In this document: positions 9,979 to 18,636 of the stretch, one piece after another
Position numbering within the stretch: position 1 is the stretch's first letter
Layout of the letters: the number at the start of each line of letters is the position of its first letter
DNA from: JAWKNZ01 sp041391425
Lineage (GTDB): Bacteria > Bdellovibrionota_B > Oligoflexia > Oligoflexales > JAWKNZ01
Direction: 5' to 3'
DNA: 64,000 nt
Assembly (NCBI GenBank): GCA_041391425.1
Contig: JAWKNZ010000007.1
Span: 177,392-241,391 of the forward strand
The notes under the pieces: generated by a model
What the model was told of the DNA's origin: nothing
Database searches by the model: none
The model's input: only the letters and a program-made list of their open reading frames with translations
Translations under genes and position numbers: made by a program

Positions 9979-10731
9979 CTACTGCGTCTTTTCAGCATCA
10001 TTTCCCGGACTAATAACACCTTCTACTTTGCTGGCATCCAACCAACCAGTTTTCAAATTATAAATAATTTTACGACCTCGCACCAAATCATTTCCACGCC
10101 AAAACCTTGCATTTCCAACAATAGTAACCGTCTGTTTTTTTTCATTAAATGTCATCGTATCCCCTTTTGCCCTAATTTTTTTCCCAGTTTTAGGATCAAC
10201 CTTGGAGATCTTCACATTACCACGAGCAATAACTCGATCGACTTCGTCTGTCTGTTTATTAAAAATAACATTTGCTCTATTTGCATCCATACGAAAATCA
10301 CCTTGAGTTACAATAACATTTTTTCGTAGCTCAATCATTCCGTCTGACTTCAATCCCCTTAATCCCTCACTTTCAAAGACGACGGGTAATCCAGAATTAT
10401 CCGGGCCTAAAGTTTTCTTAGTAGCGCCCTCTCTAGCGTTTTTAGAGTTCGGATTTTTTTTTGTATTAGCAGGCGGATTTTGACGCACTTCACTAGAAGA
10501 CGCCTTATTTTTATCTTTATCCTCTACTTTTTTAATAGGCTTATTTTTATCTATAATATTTTTCGGTTTACCTTGTTTTTTTTCTTCCGAATGAGGGTCT
10601 ACGCCAATATCGTCACTAAGGTCAGCATAAGATTTTTCTTGAAAGCTTAAATAAAGTATCGCTATCAAAAAAATCCGTAAATAAATTTTCATAACTAAAA
10701 ACAAATCATTTTTTAAACTTACTTTCGCCAT
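9979..10731 (-). CDS. lptA: LPS transport periplasmic protein LptA (OstA-like)
   Basis: Periplasmic bridge protein that carries LPS between LptC and LptD. A signal sequence (hydrophobic IFLIAILYL, cleavage after KSYA) is followed by a charged Lys/Asn-rich linker of about 90 residues, unusually long, then an OstA-type beta-jellyroll (IELRKNVIVTQGDFRMDANRANVIFN and KIRAKGDTMTFNEKKQTVTIVGNARFWRG). I chose the ATG at 10731 because GGAAAGG lies just ahead of it. ATG 10692, directly before the signal peptide, is possible but has a weak ribosome site. The 5' end overlaps lptC by 26 bp with the chosen start. Confidence 0.85.
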   Translation of the reverse strand: MAKVSLKNDLFLVMKIYLRIFLIAILYLSFQEKSYADLSDDIGVDPHSEEKKQGKPKNIIDKNKPIKKVEDKDKNKASSSEVRQNPPANTKKNPNSKNAREGATKKTLGPDNSGLPVVFESEGLRGLKSDGMIELRKNVIVTQGDFRMDANRANVIFNKQTDEVDRVIARGNVKISKVDPKTGKKIRAKGDTMTFNEKKQTVTIVGNARFWRGNDLVRGRKIIYNLKTGWLDASKVEGVISPGNDAEKTQ

Positions 10732-11290
10732 TAACCTTTCCATACAACTCTATGGTTTCATTCTCAAGATCGAGACGAAATCCATTTTTGCTACGAAACC
10801 ACCGATCATTTCCAACTACTTGTACAGGTTTATCACCTAATACTAAGTTAACATTTGCTAAGTATTCAGCTGACTCAGTTAATAAAGTGTACTGCGTTGT
10901 CTTTAGCCTTACATCTTGCTCAAGCTCAGCGCTGTTCAACTCCGCGCCATTTAACAAGCCGACCAAGGTATAAGTGTTAAAAATACCAATGGCATTTTCA
11001 GACCTAATAGATTCTTGCGTACCATCAGGAAAGTATCGATAGGCCCGAAACTCACCAAAAAGCTCCACTGAATTCGGCTCTATAAATTGACCTGTCTTTG
11101 CTTTGACCATACTTGACAGTCTAGATCGATCATATCGATAGATGACAAAATCTTCAATTTCTATACGAGAGTCTAAATTCTCTATAGAGTTAAGACTCTC
11201 AACTAAACTTTTATCATCCCGATTTATATAAATCCAATAAGCGTAACTAACTGTAAGTATAAATAAAATAGACCAAAGTATCCTAATCAT
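10706..11290 (-). CDS. lptC: LPS export protein LptC
   Basis: 194 residues: a single N-terminal membrane anchor (ILWSILFILTVSYAYWIYI) and a periplasmic domain of beta-strand character with LptC-like FGEFRAYRYFPDGTQESIRSENAIGIFNTYT and LTESAEYLANVNLVLGDKPVQV. LptC docks on LptBFG and passes LPS to LptA. The sequence of the family is weakly conserved, so the call leans on size, topology and the kdsD-lptC-lptA-lptB order. A 173-bp gap separates it from kdsD upstream, which could hold an internal promoter. Confidence 0.85.
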   Translation of the reverse strand: MIRILWSILFILTVSYAYWIYINRDDKSLVESLNSIENLDSRIEIEDFVIYRYDRSRLSSMVKAKTGQFIEPNSVELFGEFRAYRYFPDGTQESIRSENAIGIFNTYTLVGLLNGAELNSAELEQDVRLKTTQYTLLTESAEYLANVNLVLGDKPVQVVGNDRWFRSKNGFRLDLENETIELYGKVNGESKFKK

Positions 11291-11463
11291 CTAATCCTCT
11301 GATCGACAGTAGACAACTTTATCGGAAGCTCCTCATCAAGTATACCATCAGAGCACAAAGAAAAAGTACCAAAGTTATCAAAAAATACTTAGATACTTTC
11401 TACTGGGGGTAACACAATCATCTAACTTATCAGACAACCCCTACAAGACAGCATAAAATACTA

Positions 11464-12456
11464 CTATATAATCTTAGCAGTAATCAAATCATGCAAGCGT
11501 AATAGTCCAGCGAAGCAACTACCATCCATCACAAATAAAGATGTAACAGCATTTTGCTCCATTTTAGCGACTGCATTAGTAACTGTTTCACGAATTGAAA
11601 TAGTGAAAGGATTAAGCGACATCAAGTCACTAGCTAATAATTCGTGTGCTTTCTCACCATACTTCAAAATAGCACGTCTTATGTCTCCGTCAGAAATAGC
11701 TCCACTAATGCGAGCTTTATCGTCTAACACAGCTATAATACCATAATTAGGCGAAGAAATCGCTTCTACTATTTGATAAAAGCTAGAACTAGTAGAAACA
11801 GTTTTTAAATCCCTCGCATCTTTAAAATGAGATGACACCATAACAAAGCTTCGTCCTAGGCTTCCTCCTGGATGCAAGTTTGCAAAGTCTTTGGAAGTAA
11901 ACCCCCTACCTTTCATAACTGCAACTGAAAGTGCATCACAGAGAGCTAAAGCAACCGTAGAAGACGCGGTGGGGGCTAAACCCAATGCATCTGCTTCCTT
12001 CTCAATTGATCCATCCAAAGAAAAATCTGACATAGAACTCAAAGTCGATTCAATATTGCCAGTTATTGAAATAACAGGAATTTTTAATCCTTTAGCAAAT
12101 TTTGCAACTCCTAAAACTTCCCTGGTTTCCCCACCATGCGTGATCGCAATCAAACAATCTGTAGGTTGTAGCATTCCAAAATCACCATGCATCGCTTCTG
12201 CCGGATGTAAATAAAAAGAAGGAGTTCCTGTAGAAGATAGAGTAGAAGCCATTTTTCTAGCAATGTAGCCAGATTTTCCCAATCCGGTAACTACAACCTT
12301 TCCACTACAATTTAAAATTGCTTCTACAGCTAAAAAAAAAGAGGCTGAGAGCCTTTTACTTGCTCTTGAAATTTCGTTGGCTTCGGCAAGACAAACTTGT
12401 CTTCCCCATTCAACAATTTGCGCAGACTTATTTATATCTAATCTATTTTCATTCAT
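11464..12456 (-). CDS. kdsD: Arabinose-5-phosphate isomerase (KpsF/GutQ family)
   Basis: Converts ribulose 5-phosphate to arabinose 5-phosphate, the first step to Kdo for LPS. An N-terminal SIS domain (VVVTGLGKSGYIARKMASTLSSTGTPSFYLHPAEAMHGD) is followed by two CBS domains (GIIAVLDDKARISGAISDGDIRRAIL and the C-terminal SLFVMDGSCFAGLLRLHDL). The start is set at ATG 12456: it overlaps the pyrG TGA as ATGA and has GGGAG about 8 nt ahead, giving 330 residues as usual for the family. The neighbouring pyrG supplies CTP for CMP-Kdo, and the lpt genes export the product, so the cluster is metabolically coherent. Confidence 0.93.
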   Translation of the reverse strand: MNENRLDINKSAQIVEWGRQVCLAEANEISRASKRLSASFFLAVEAILNCSGKVVVTGLGKSGYIARKMASTLSSTGTPSFYLHPAEAMHGDFGMLQPTDCLIAITHGGETREVLGVAKFAKGLKIPVISITGNIESTLSSMSDFSLDGSIEKEADALGLAPTASSTVALALCDALSVAVMKGRGFTSKDFANLHPGGSLGRSFVMVSSHFKDARDLKTVSTSSSFYQIVEAISSPNYGIIAVLDDKARISGAISDGDIRRAILKYGEKAHELLASDLMSLNPFTISIRETVTNAVAKMEQNAVTSLFVMDGSCFAGLLRLHDLITAKII

Positions 12457-14075
12457 CTTTGCAGCTCCCGAGCCTGCAAACAAGCTGAAACAAATTCTCT
12501 AAAGAACGGGTGTGCGCGTGCTGGACTGCTTTTTAATTCTGGATGAAACTGACAGCCCACAAACCAAGGGTGCTCTTTCAATTCAATGATTTCTACAAGC
12601 TTATTATCTGGCGAAGTTCCACTAAAGACAACTCCATTATTGGCAAATACTTCTCTATATTCATTATTAAATTCATAACGATGCCTATGACGCTCTGATA
12701 TTTGACTCTTTCCATAAGCCTTATGAGCACTGCTGCCTGTCTCGATTCTACATGGGTACGCGCCAAGGCGCATCGTCCCTCCTTTATCTTCCACATCCTT
12801 TTGTTCTTCCATTAAATGGATAATATGATGAGAAGAATTGGGTGCAAATTCGATACTATTAGCATCGTCCATACCTAAAACATTGCGCGCAAACTCCACC
12901 GCAGCCAATTGCATGCCAAGGCAAATTCCCAAAAAAGGCTTATCATTTTCACGCAAATACCGTATTGCAGATATTTTTCCCTCAACACCTCGGCCGCCAA
13001 AGCCACCGGGAACTATCGCACCGTCATATTTACTTAAGATAGACTCAGCATTTTCATCATTGATTTCACCAGCATCGATATAATCTACAAATACCTTTGC
13101 ACGATTAGCAATACCTGAATGAATAAGAGATTCATCAATTGATTTATAGGAATCATAAACACCAGTATACTTTCCTATAATAGCAACATTACATTCATAG
13201 TTAGGATGATCTAAACGCTCGACAATATCCTTCCATTCACTAAGATTTGGAGCTCTTGTCCATATATTTAATGCATCTACAATTATTTGATCTAACCCTT
13301 GCTGATGAAACACCAACGGCAATCGATAGATATTATCAACATCTCTAGCTTCCACAACATTTGAAGCCTTGACATTACAAAATAAAGCAATCTTCTTTTT
13401 CATTTCATCTGGTACACTTCGATCAGCACGGCATACTAAAATATCTGGCTGGATACCAATCTGTCTAAGCTCTCGAACTGAATATTGCGTTGGCTTTGAT
13501 TTAAGTTCTTTCGCTGCTGCAATATAAGGTATTAAAGTTAAATGAATACATAAAACATTCTCGCTGCCAAGTTCATACCTAATTTGCCGTATTGTTTCTA
13601 AAAAAGGAAGGCTTTCAATATCACCAACTGTTCCACCTATTTCAACAATGGAAATATCAGCACCTTCCGAAGCACGAAAAATGTTTTCTTTAATTTGACC
13701 GGTAATATGCGGAACCACTTGAACAGTAACGCCAAGATAATCACCACGCCGTTCCTTAGACAATACGCGATCATACACTTGGCCAGCAGAAAAACTATTA
13801 AGCCTCGACAAAGTTGCTGTGGTAAAACGCTCGTAATGGCCTATATCGAGGTCGGTTTCAGCCCCATCATCAGTAACAAAAACTTCCCCATGCTGAAATG
13901 GACTCATAGTCCCAGGGTCAACATTGATATATGGGTCTGCCTTGGTTAAGCTAACCTTCAGCCCTCTTGTTTCAAGCAAAGCACCACAACTTGCGGCTAA
14001 AATGCCCTTACCAAGAGAGGACACCACCCCTCCTGTTATAAAGATGTACTTTTTTTGCGCTTTATTATTACCCAT
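12453..14075 (-). CDS. pyrG: CTP synthase
   Basis: Converts UTP to CTP using glutamine. The N-terminal amidoligase domain starts KYIFITGGVVSSLGKGILAASCGALLE and contains DPYINVDPGTMSPFQHGEVFVTDDGAETDLDIGHYERF. The C-terminal class I glutaminase domain has PGGFGGRG, the nucleophile Cys in FLGICLGMQ and the closing GCQFHPE with catalytic His-Glu. Its 540 residues are normal. First gene of the leftward LPS/rpoN operon; its stop overlaps the kdsD start by 4 nt. Confidence 0.97.
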   Translation of the reverse strand: MGNNKAQKKYIFITGGVVSSLGKGILAASCGALLETRGLKVSLTKADPYINVDPGTMSPFQHGEVFVTDDGAETDLDIGHYERFTTATLSRLNSFSAGQVYDRVLSKERRGDYLGVTVQVVPHITGQIKENIFRASEGADISIVEIGGTVGDIESLPFLETIRQIRYELGSENVLCIHLTLIPYIAAAKELKSKPTQYSVRELRQIGIQPDILVCRADRSVPDEMKKKIALFCNVKASNVVEARDVDNIYRLPLVFHQQGLDQIIVDALNIWTRAPNLSEWKDIVERLDHPNYECNVAIIGKYTGVYDSYKSIDESLIHSGIANRAKVFVDYIDAGEINDENAESILSKYDGAIVPGGFGGRGVEGKISAIRYLRENDKPFLGICLGMQLAAVEFARNVLGMDDANSIEFAPNSSHHIIHLMEEQKDVEDKGGTMRLGAYPCRIETGSSAHKAYGKSQISERHRHRYEFNNEYREVFANNGVVFSGTSPDNKLVEIIELKEHPWFVGCQFHPELKSSPARAHPFFREFVSACLQARELQR

Positions 14076-14344
14076 TATCCACTCTAATTTATTTTTACAA
14101 TCTATGTCTTAAACCACTTTTAAGCCATTATCAATTCCTTACCGCACAAAACTTAATCTAGGCATTAACACAGCTACAGCCTCTGAGTAGATCATTTTTT
14201 ACTCGCACTTCTGAAGTTTAAAAGCCATTTAGTACAAGTAAGCTGCTGAACCCAAATAGAGCAAAGCGAGATAGGCGATATGCTTATAATTGAAGCATTT
14301 CTCTATAGTGATACAAAGGCCTGAAAGTCATTTGCATGCCAAGC

Positions 14345-15010
14345 CTATATAAGAGCACTTACAAGCTGCCTCATCAAACCTATAAGCCAAACTGCAGTTC
14401 CATACATCCAAGCTAAAGAATCTGTCATAATAAGCAGAATCAAAATAAACATCCCGTATGGCGCAATAAAGCGGTCCATCAACCTTGATACTTTCACTGG
14501 AAGAAGGCCTCCTAAAACAGCACCTCCGTCTAAAGGCGGAATAGGTAGCAAGTTAAATAATGCTAAGATACAATTAATCAAAATCAATGCTCCCATTATA
14601 TTCATCAAAAAGCCGTACTGAATGTCATCCGAGAGCATACTACTGTTTGTATATTTTTTTATCACATACACAATTAAAATCGAAAAAAATGCAATCAATA
14701 GGTTAGAGAGCGGGCCAGCCGCCGCCACCATACTATGCCCAATCCTAGGACTTCTCAGCTTAAGAACATTAACGGGCACCGGCTTAGCCCAACCAAAAAG
14801 AGGGACCCCTGTTACTGCAGCTAAAATTGGAAAAAGTAATGTTCCTATCGGATCGATATGGGCCAGCGGATTCAAAGTTAATCTCCCATAATTTTTTGCC
14901 GTATCATCACCTAACCGATAAGAAACAAACGCATGCGCCCATTCATGTACAGAAAGTGAAAGTATCAAAGCGATAAGATACGAAGCTTTTTCTAAGATAG
15001 AAGCTGACAT
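14345..15010 (-). CDS. Site-2 protease family (M50) membrane metalloprotease
   Basis: 221 residues, nearly all membrane-embedded. The zinc motif HEWAH (residues 22-26) lies in the first membrane segment. NYGRLTLNPLAHIDPIGTLLFPI and the downstream NLLPIPPLDGG, which supplies the third metal ligand Asp, mark the compact bacterial S2P-like subgroup without a PDZ domain. Substrates are unknown; relatives cleave within the membrane, sometimes anti-sigma factors. No anti-sigma gene is adjacent. A pentanucleotide repeat lies 37 bp upstream of its start, where it could affect expression. It stands alone between pyrG (269-bp gap with nothing seen) and a divergent lipoprotein gene. Confidence 0.88.
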   Translation of the reverse strand: MSASILEKASYLIALILSLSVHEWAHAFVSYRLGDDTAKNYGRLTLNPLAHIDPIGTLLFPILAAVTGVPLFGWAKPVPVNVLKLRSPRIGHSMVAAAGPLSNLLIAFFSILIVYVIKKYTNSSMLSDDIQYGFLMNIMGALILINCILALFNLLPIPPLDGGAVLGGLLPVKVSRLMDRFIAPYGMFILILLIMTDSLAWMYGTAVWLIGLMRQLVSALI

Positions 15011-15046
15011 TATAGTGTGTTTCCTATTGAAGTGTTAAAACTTAAC

Positions 15047-15071
15047 CTAACCTAACCTAACCTAACCTAAC
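15047..15071. repeat. Pentanucleotide microsatellite (CCTAA)5 / (TTAGG)5
   Basis: Five perfect tandem copies of CCTAA, preceded by TTAA. It is 37-61 bp upstream of the M50 protease start on the minus strand, a position where copy-number change could alter promoter spacing. Confidence 0.95.
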
Positions 15072-15260
15072 ATGTTGGGGTAAGAAATCGATAAAACTAT
15101 ATCTAAAAGAGATTAATAATTAATCAAAAAAAGAATTCTTTACTCAATTTTAGCTTTTTATAACTATCTGTTAAAATAAAACATAGTCGAACAATTCAGG
15201 TTTAAACAATACAGTACATCTCTACAATTATTAAAAATCAAACCTGTTGGAAATACACCT

Positions 15261-16439
15261 ATGATCAAAAAATTTTCTATCATTTTTATAATGGGTAGTT
15301 TCTTAATATTGGGCTCCTCATGCAATCTATTTAAAACAACAAAAAAAAATGAACACACTCTAAATAAAAAATCTAGTTTATTAGATCGCAATCAGCCTGC
15401 AAGTATTGATCGTATTGAGCAACGAAAAAGCATACAAATGATTTTCCATACAACCGAGGAAGCTTTTTGCCGAATTTCATATTGGCCCCTCAACCCAAAT
15501 CAAAAATCCTCTAATATTGAAGCATTAAAAATAGACTGCCCTAATTCCCAACCAAGCGATAGTTTCGATATAATAATTAAAGATTTAGATCCAACATTTA
15601 CATACCGTTTTTCCATAGAAGCATGGATTAAGGGAAGCGAAGCAAGTAAGTATGAACCTTATGTCATAGATGAATCACAAAGCGGACATACCAATTTTGG
15701 CAATGTAAAAGCCCAAAGCATTGCTGTGGCTAGTGTCGATCTAACGTTAGGTGAAGCCAATATACATAGATTCGAATATTCTAATATTGCACAGCTTGAT
15801 GAAATTCAAGCATCTCTGTCACCACAAAAAGGATGTACTCATAACAAGCCTAAAATTGAAATTTATGAACAAGAAGCAAAACTAATTAAAATAAATGGAC
15901 TCGTAAGTCGAGGATACGCCACAGGGATTGGAAAGGCATGGCCTAATCGAGATGATATGATTAGAATAGAATTCCAAAAAACATACCAACCAGCGGATCA
16001 ATGGGAGTGGAATTATAAATTATACGATAATGATATTTCATTCACCTTAAAACCCCCAGCTCGCTTTATCAGTACTCAAATTGAATCTGTCGATTTAAAA
16101 ATACTTGATACAACTAATTTTGATCGGGAAGAAAAAGAGCTAAAAATTGATCCAACAATGCCTCTAAAAATCAACTGGACATCAAAAAATAATAATGAAA
16201 ACTCTCTCGTATACGTTCAAATTGGACACTCATCCCTGCCTAGTGCGCTATATTGTATTTATGACGGGAAATCTCAAAACATTACTATTGACCCCTCTAG
16301 TTTTAGAGATCTCCCTAATGGGATGCACTTTCTTACCATAACTATCCAGCAATCTTATTTTCAAAAATTCAAAGAAAAAAACACTCCAATTTGGTTAATG
16401 AAAACAAGAGAATGGCGCTCAATCAAAATTAAAAAATAA
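15261..16439 (+). CDS. Predicted lipoprotein of unknown function
   Basis: 392 residues. The N-terminus (MIKKFSIIFIMGSFLILGSSC) is a lipoprotein signal peptide with lipobox LGSSC, so the mature protein is probably anchored by Cys21. The rest is soluble and beta-rich by eye. One part (AFCRISYWPLNPNQ, then DLDPTFTYRFSIEAWIKGSEA) resembles a fibronectin-III-like fold, and a Ser/Asn-rich C-terminal part may hold a second domain. I do not recognise a family. It is followed 10 bp later by another exported protein, so the two are likely an operon acting in the envelope. Ribosome site is weak (TTGGAAA). Confidence 0.7.
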   Translation: MIKKFSIIFIMGSFLILGSSCNLFKTTKKNEHTLNKKSSLLDRNQPASIDRIEQRKSIQMIFHTTEEAFCRISYWPLNPNQKSSNIEALKIDCPNSQPSDSFDIIIKDLDPTFTYRFSIEAWIKGSEASKYEPYVIDESQSGHTNFGNVKAQSIAVASVDLTLGEANIHRFEYSNIAQLDEIQASLSPQKGCTHNKPKIEIYEQEAKLIKINGLVSRGYATGIGKAWPNRDDMIRIEFQKTYQPADQWEWNYKLYDNDISFTLKPPARFISTQIESVDLKILDTTNFDREEKELKIDPTMPLKINWTSKNNNENSLVYVQIGHSSLPSALYCIYDGKSQNITIDPSSFRDLPNGMHFLTITIQQSYFQKFKEKNTPIWLMKTREWRSIKIKK

Positions 16440-16449
16440 GGAAGATTAA

Positions 16450-17553
16450 ATGAACAACTACCTAAAGTTTTTTTTTATATTCTTACTCACATTTTCTATA
16501 ACTGAAAATATTTTTTCTGCCACTGTTAGTAAGACAAAAAAGAAAAAAAGAATTGTATATATAAATTTGGGAAAAAATAGCGGCATAAAAAAAGGAATGA
16601 AAGTTTGTTTCAAAGATGCCGATGGAAACGAAATTGTCTGCGACAAAGTAGTAAAGGTTCTTAAAAAAGTATCTATTGTAAAAATTAAAGATAAAAAGAA
16701 ATTTAAAAAGATAAAAAAAGGAACAGAGGCAGCAGTAGACGAGATAGCATCACTAGATAAAGAAACAAGCTCCGAAAGCAATTCAACAGAAGAAGAAAGT
16801 CAATCACAAAATGATGCTAATAGCAAATTCCTAGCATTCCGGCTCCTATATACTCCAGAATTTATTGCACAATCAGCATATAACGAAATGTATTATTTAC
16901 CCCCACGCGACGGACAAGTTGAAAGTACACTATGGGAAAAAGGTGATAGAAATAAGATGTCATTGTTAAGTTTAACATTTGAAACCGAATTACTCCGCTG
17001 GAATATAGCTGCAGGCCTACGTTACAGAGCACATCAAGATTTTCCAGCCAGTGCTGATTACGCAATAAATGATAGTGATGTCTATGTAGATATCTTGTTA
17101 AAATCTTCTGCATTCGGCATATATTTCGATTACTATTTCCTAAAACCTAAAATAAACACTTCAGGCTTTAGAATTGGATCTGGACTAGATATTGATATGT
17201 CGAAGGTAACATATGTAGCAAAAGAAATTTCAACAACGGACGAATCGAACGCTGAAAAAGAGATTTATTCACTCAGATCCAATAGAACTATAATGTCTCT
17301 AAGAATACCAATTCAATATGAACTAAATATAAGTACATTCGGTGTAAATGGAGGCTTAAACTTATTAGTTCCTCTTTATGCGACTGATACAGAACAAACC
17401 GCTTCAATAAATGACACAAATATTTCTGAATATGAAAAAGGAAATGATGCATCAAACAAAACAGCAGCAGAAGAAGATCTAAATACTAGCTTAAATCATA
17501 ATAAGAGTAGCTTCGGCTTAGAGTTAATATTTGGTGTGTTTTACAAACTCTAA
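16450..17553 (+). CDS. Exported protein with SH3-like N-domain and possible beta-barrel C-domain
   Basis: 367 residues with a signal peptide (LKFFFIFLLTFSITENIFSA). Residues about 30-100 are extremely Lys-rich and include INLGKNSGIKKGMKVCF and DKVVKVLKKVSIVKIK, the look of a small SH3/FlgT-like beta domain. After a Ser/Glu/Asn-rich spacer the remainder alternates aromatic and polar residues (FRLLYTPEF, WNIAAGLRYRAHQDF, FGIYFDYYFLKP, LELIFGVFYKL) and ends in a hydrophobic aromatic strand, consistent with an outer-membrane barrel. The function is unknown. AAGGA precedes the ATG. The 3' end lies inside a long inverted repeat. Confidence 0.65.
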   Translation: MNNYLKFFFIFLLTFSITENIFSATVSKTKKKKRIVYINLGKNSGIKKGMKVCFKDADGNEIVCDKVVKVLKKVSIVKIKDKKKFKKIKKGTEAAVDEIASLDKETSSESNSTEEESQSQNDANSKFLAFRLLYTPEFIAQSAYNEMYYLPPRDGQVESTLWEKGDRNKMSLLSLTFETELLRWNIAAGLRYRAHQDFPASADYAINDSDVYVDILLKSSAFGIYFDYYFLKPKINTSGFRIGSGLDIDMSKVTYVAKEISTTDESNAEKEIYSLRSNRTIMSLRIPIQYELNISTFGVNGGLNLLVPLYATDTEQTASINDTNISEYEKGNDASNKTAAEEDLNTSLNHNKSSFGLELIFGVFYKL

Positions 17554-17559
17554 GCCGAA
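17512..17559. repeat. 14-bp perfect inverted repeat at a convergent gene junction
   Basis: TTCGGCTTAGAGTT (17512-17525) pairs perfectly with AACTCTAAGCCGAA (17546-17559) across a 20-nt loop. It overlaps the stop codon of the plus-strand gene. Neither strand has a proper T-tract after the stem, so intrinsic termination is uncertain; an mRNA 3'-end stabilising hairpin is another option. Confidence 0.6.
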
Positions 17560-17601
17560 AAAGTATCAATACTCTAATACAAATCATAGCTTTCGACGTT
17601 T

Positions 17602-17850
17602 TTATTTAGGACAACAGGTGCATGCAGTGCCACCAAAAACACGAGTACATTGCACATTGTAGTCCTCTCTTTTGCACTCTTGAGGGATCTCTACATCTTC
17701 TGAACCACTGTTAGGAAGAAAATAATTAACACACACATTCTCCTCATCGTCAGCTAAATCTATATTATCCTGACTATCTGTTAATCCCAGGCAAAATAAA
17801 ATTGAGCCAAAAGCAACTCCCTTTAAAATTAAGTTGGCATGCTCTAACAT
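17602..17850 (-). CDS. Small Cys-rich exported protein, unknown function
   Basis: 82 residues when started at ATG 17850, which has a perfect GGAGGA ribosome site 7 nt ahead; the longer GTG frame would place that site inside the gene. An N-terminal hydrophobic segment (ILKGVAFGSILFCLGL) suggests export, possibly as a lipoprotein-like anchor with Cys20. The mature part has six further cysteines at 40, 59, 68, 77, 79 and 80, ending CTCCPK, consistent with a disulfide-stabilised small domain. It has no recognised relatives. Convergent with the preceding exported protein, and last before a long AT-rich region. Confidence 0.6.
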   Translation of the reverse strand: MLEHANLILKGVAFGSILFCLGLTDSQDNIDLADDEENVCVNYFLPNSGSEDVEIPQECKREDYNVQCTRVFGGTACTCCPK

Positions 17851-17865
17851 TACAAAGTCCTCCAC

Positions 17866-18594
17866 GTTTTAAATACCTAAACCCTAAAAAACCGATTTAT
17901 AGAGGTTATATAATTGATTTATCCTTATTCGTAGTTAAATTCAACTAAATGCTATTATTAAAATGTCTAATATATATATTAAAGAACAATCGATATTAAA
18001 TTTTAATGTAATTATAGAATACAGAAATTTTATAGAAGTGCTTTATTTTATCTTTTTTTATAAAATCGAAAAGTACGATCATCCCACAAATCTTCCACAA
18101 AACCTGTGAATAAAGATCATTTTTCTTAATAATATTAAGTAGAAAAAAGATTAGCCATCCACGTAGATTGTGGATATAATTGTGGATAGTAGAGCAATCT
18201 AAACGTAAAGCATGTGAGCAAAAATACGGCGTATAATATTTTTTAAGTTTTTGTTCATATTAAAAACAAATCCATATTATGTTTCATGATTTATAATAAT
18301 TTTATTTTATAAATAGAATTTTATAAAATTTTTGCCTTCAAATCAAACAAAAAGACCAAGGATTTATCTTTGACAAATTTTTAATTTAAAGAAAATAAAA
18401 TTAAATTTTAAAATTAAGCAAGAAATCTCAAAAATAGTTGAAATAGCGAAGGGATATCAAAAAACAACTATATGGCGCTCAAGAAAAAAAAAAAAAAAAC
18501 TAAAGTGGTAAAGCTTAAACGAAAAATTAGTAAAGCAATGATAATGACTACGAATTATCCATTTAAACACGCAAGAAACGCTGTGGGGACCATT
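17866..18594. other. Long AT-rich intergenic region with DnaA-box-like sites
   Basis: About 730 bases, extremely AT-rich. DnaA-box-like nonamers cluster at 18105-18113 (TTATTCACA on the minus strand), 18169-18177 (TGTGGATAT) and 18181-18189 (TGTGGATAG), each one mismatch from TGTGGATAA or its complement. A perfect TTATCCACA lies nearby at 18737-18745, inside the next gene. This is either a secondary DnaA-binding region or a remnant or alternative origin. It also includes a poly-A run of 16 at 18484-18499. Confidence 0.45.
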
Positions 18595-18636
18595 CTAAAA
18601 AAAGCTATCCTGAAAAGAAAAAGACATAGAAGCTAA
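18472..18636 (+). CDS. Possible very basic 54-residue protein
   Basis: An ATG-started frame of 54 codons opening MALKKKKKKTKVVKLKRKIS, with the lysines coded by the A16 run, and ending KKAILKRKRHRS. If real it could be a nucleic-acid-binding peptide. Against it: no good ribosome site (GAAGGGA is about 18 nt away), it runs 42 bp into the 3' end of the opposite gene, and poly-A in an AT-rich gap can make such frames by chance. No family recognised. Confidence 0.22.
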   Translation: MALKKKKKKTKVVKLKRKISKAMIMTTNYPFKHARNAVGTILKKAILKRKRHRS

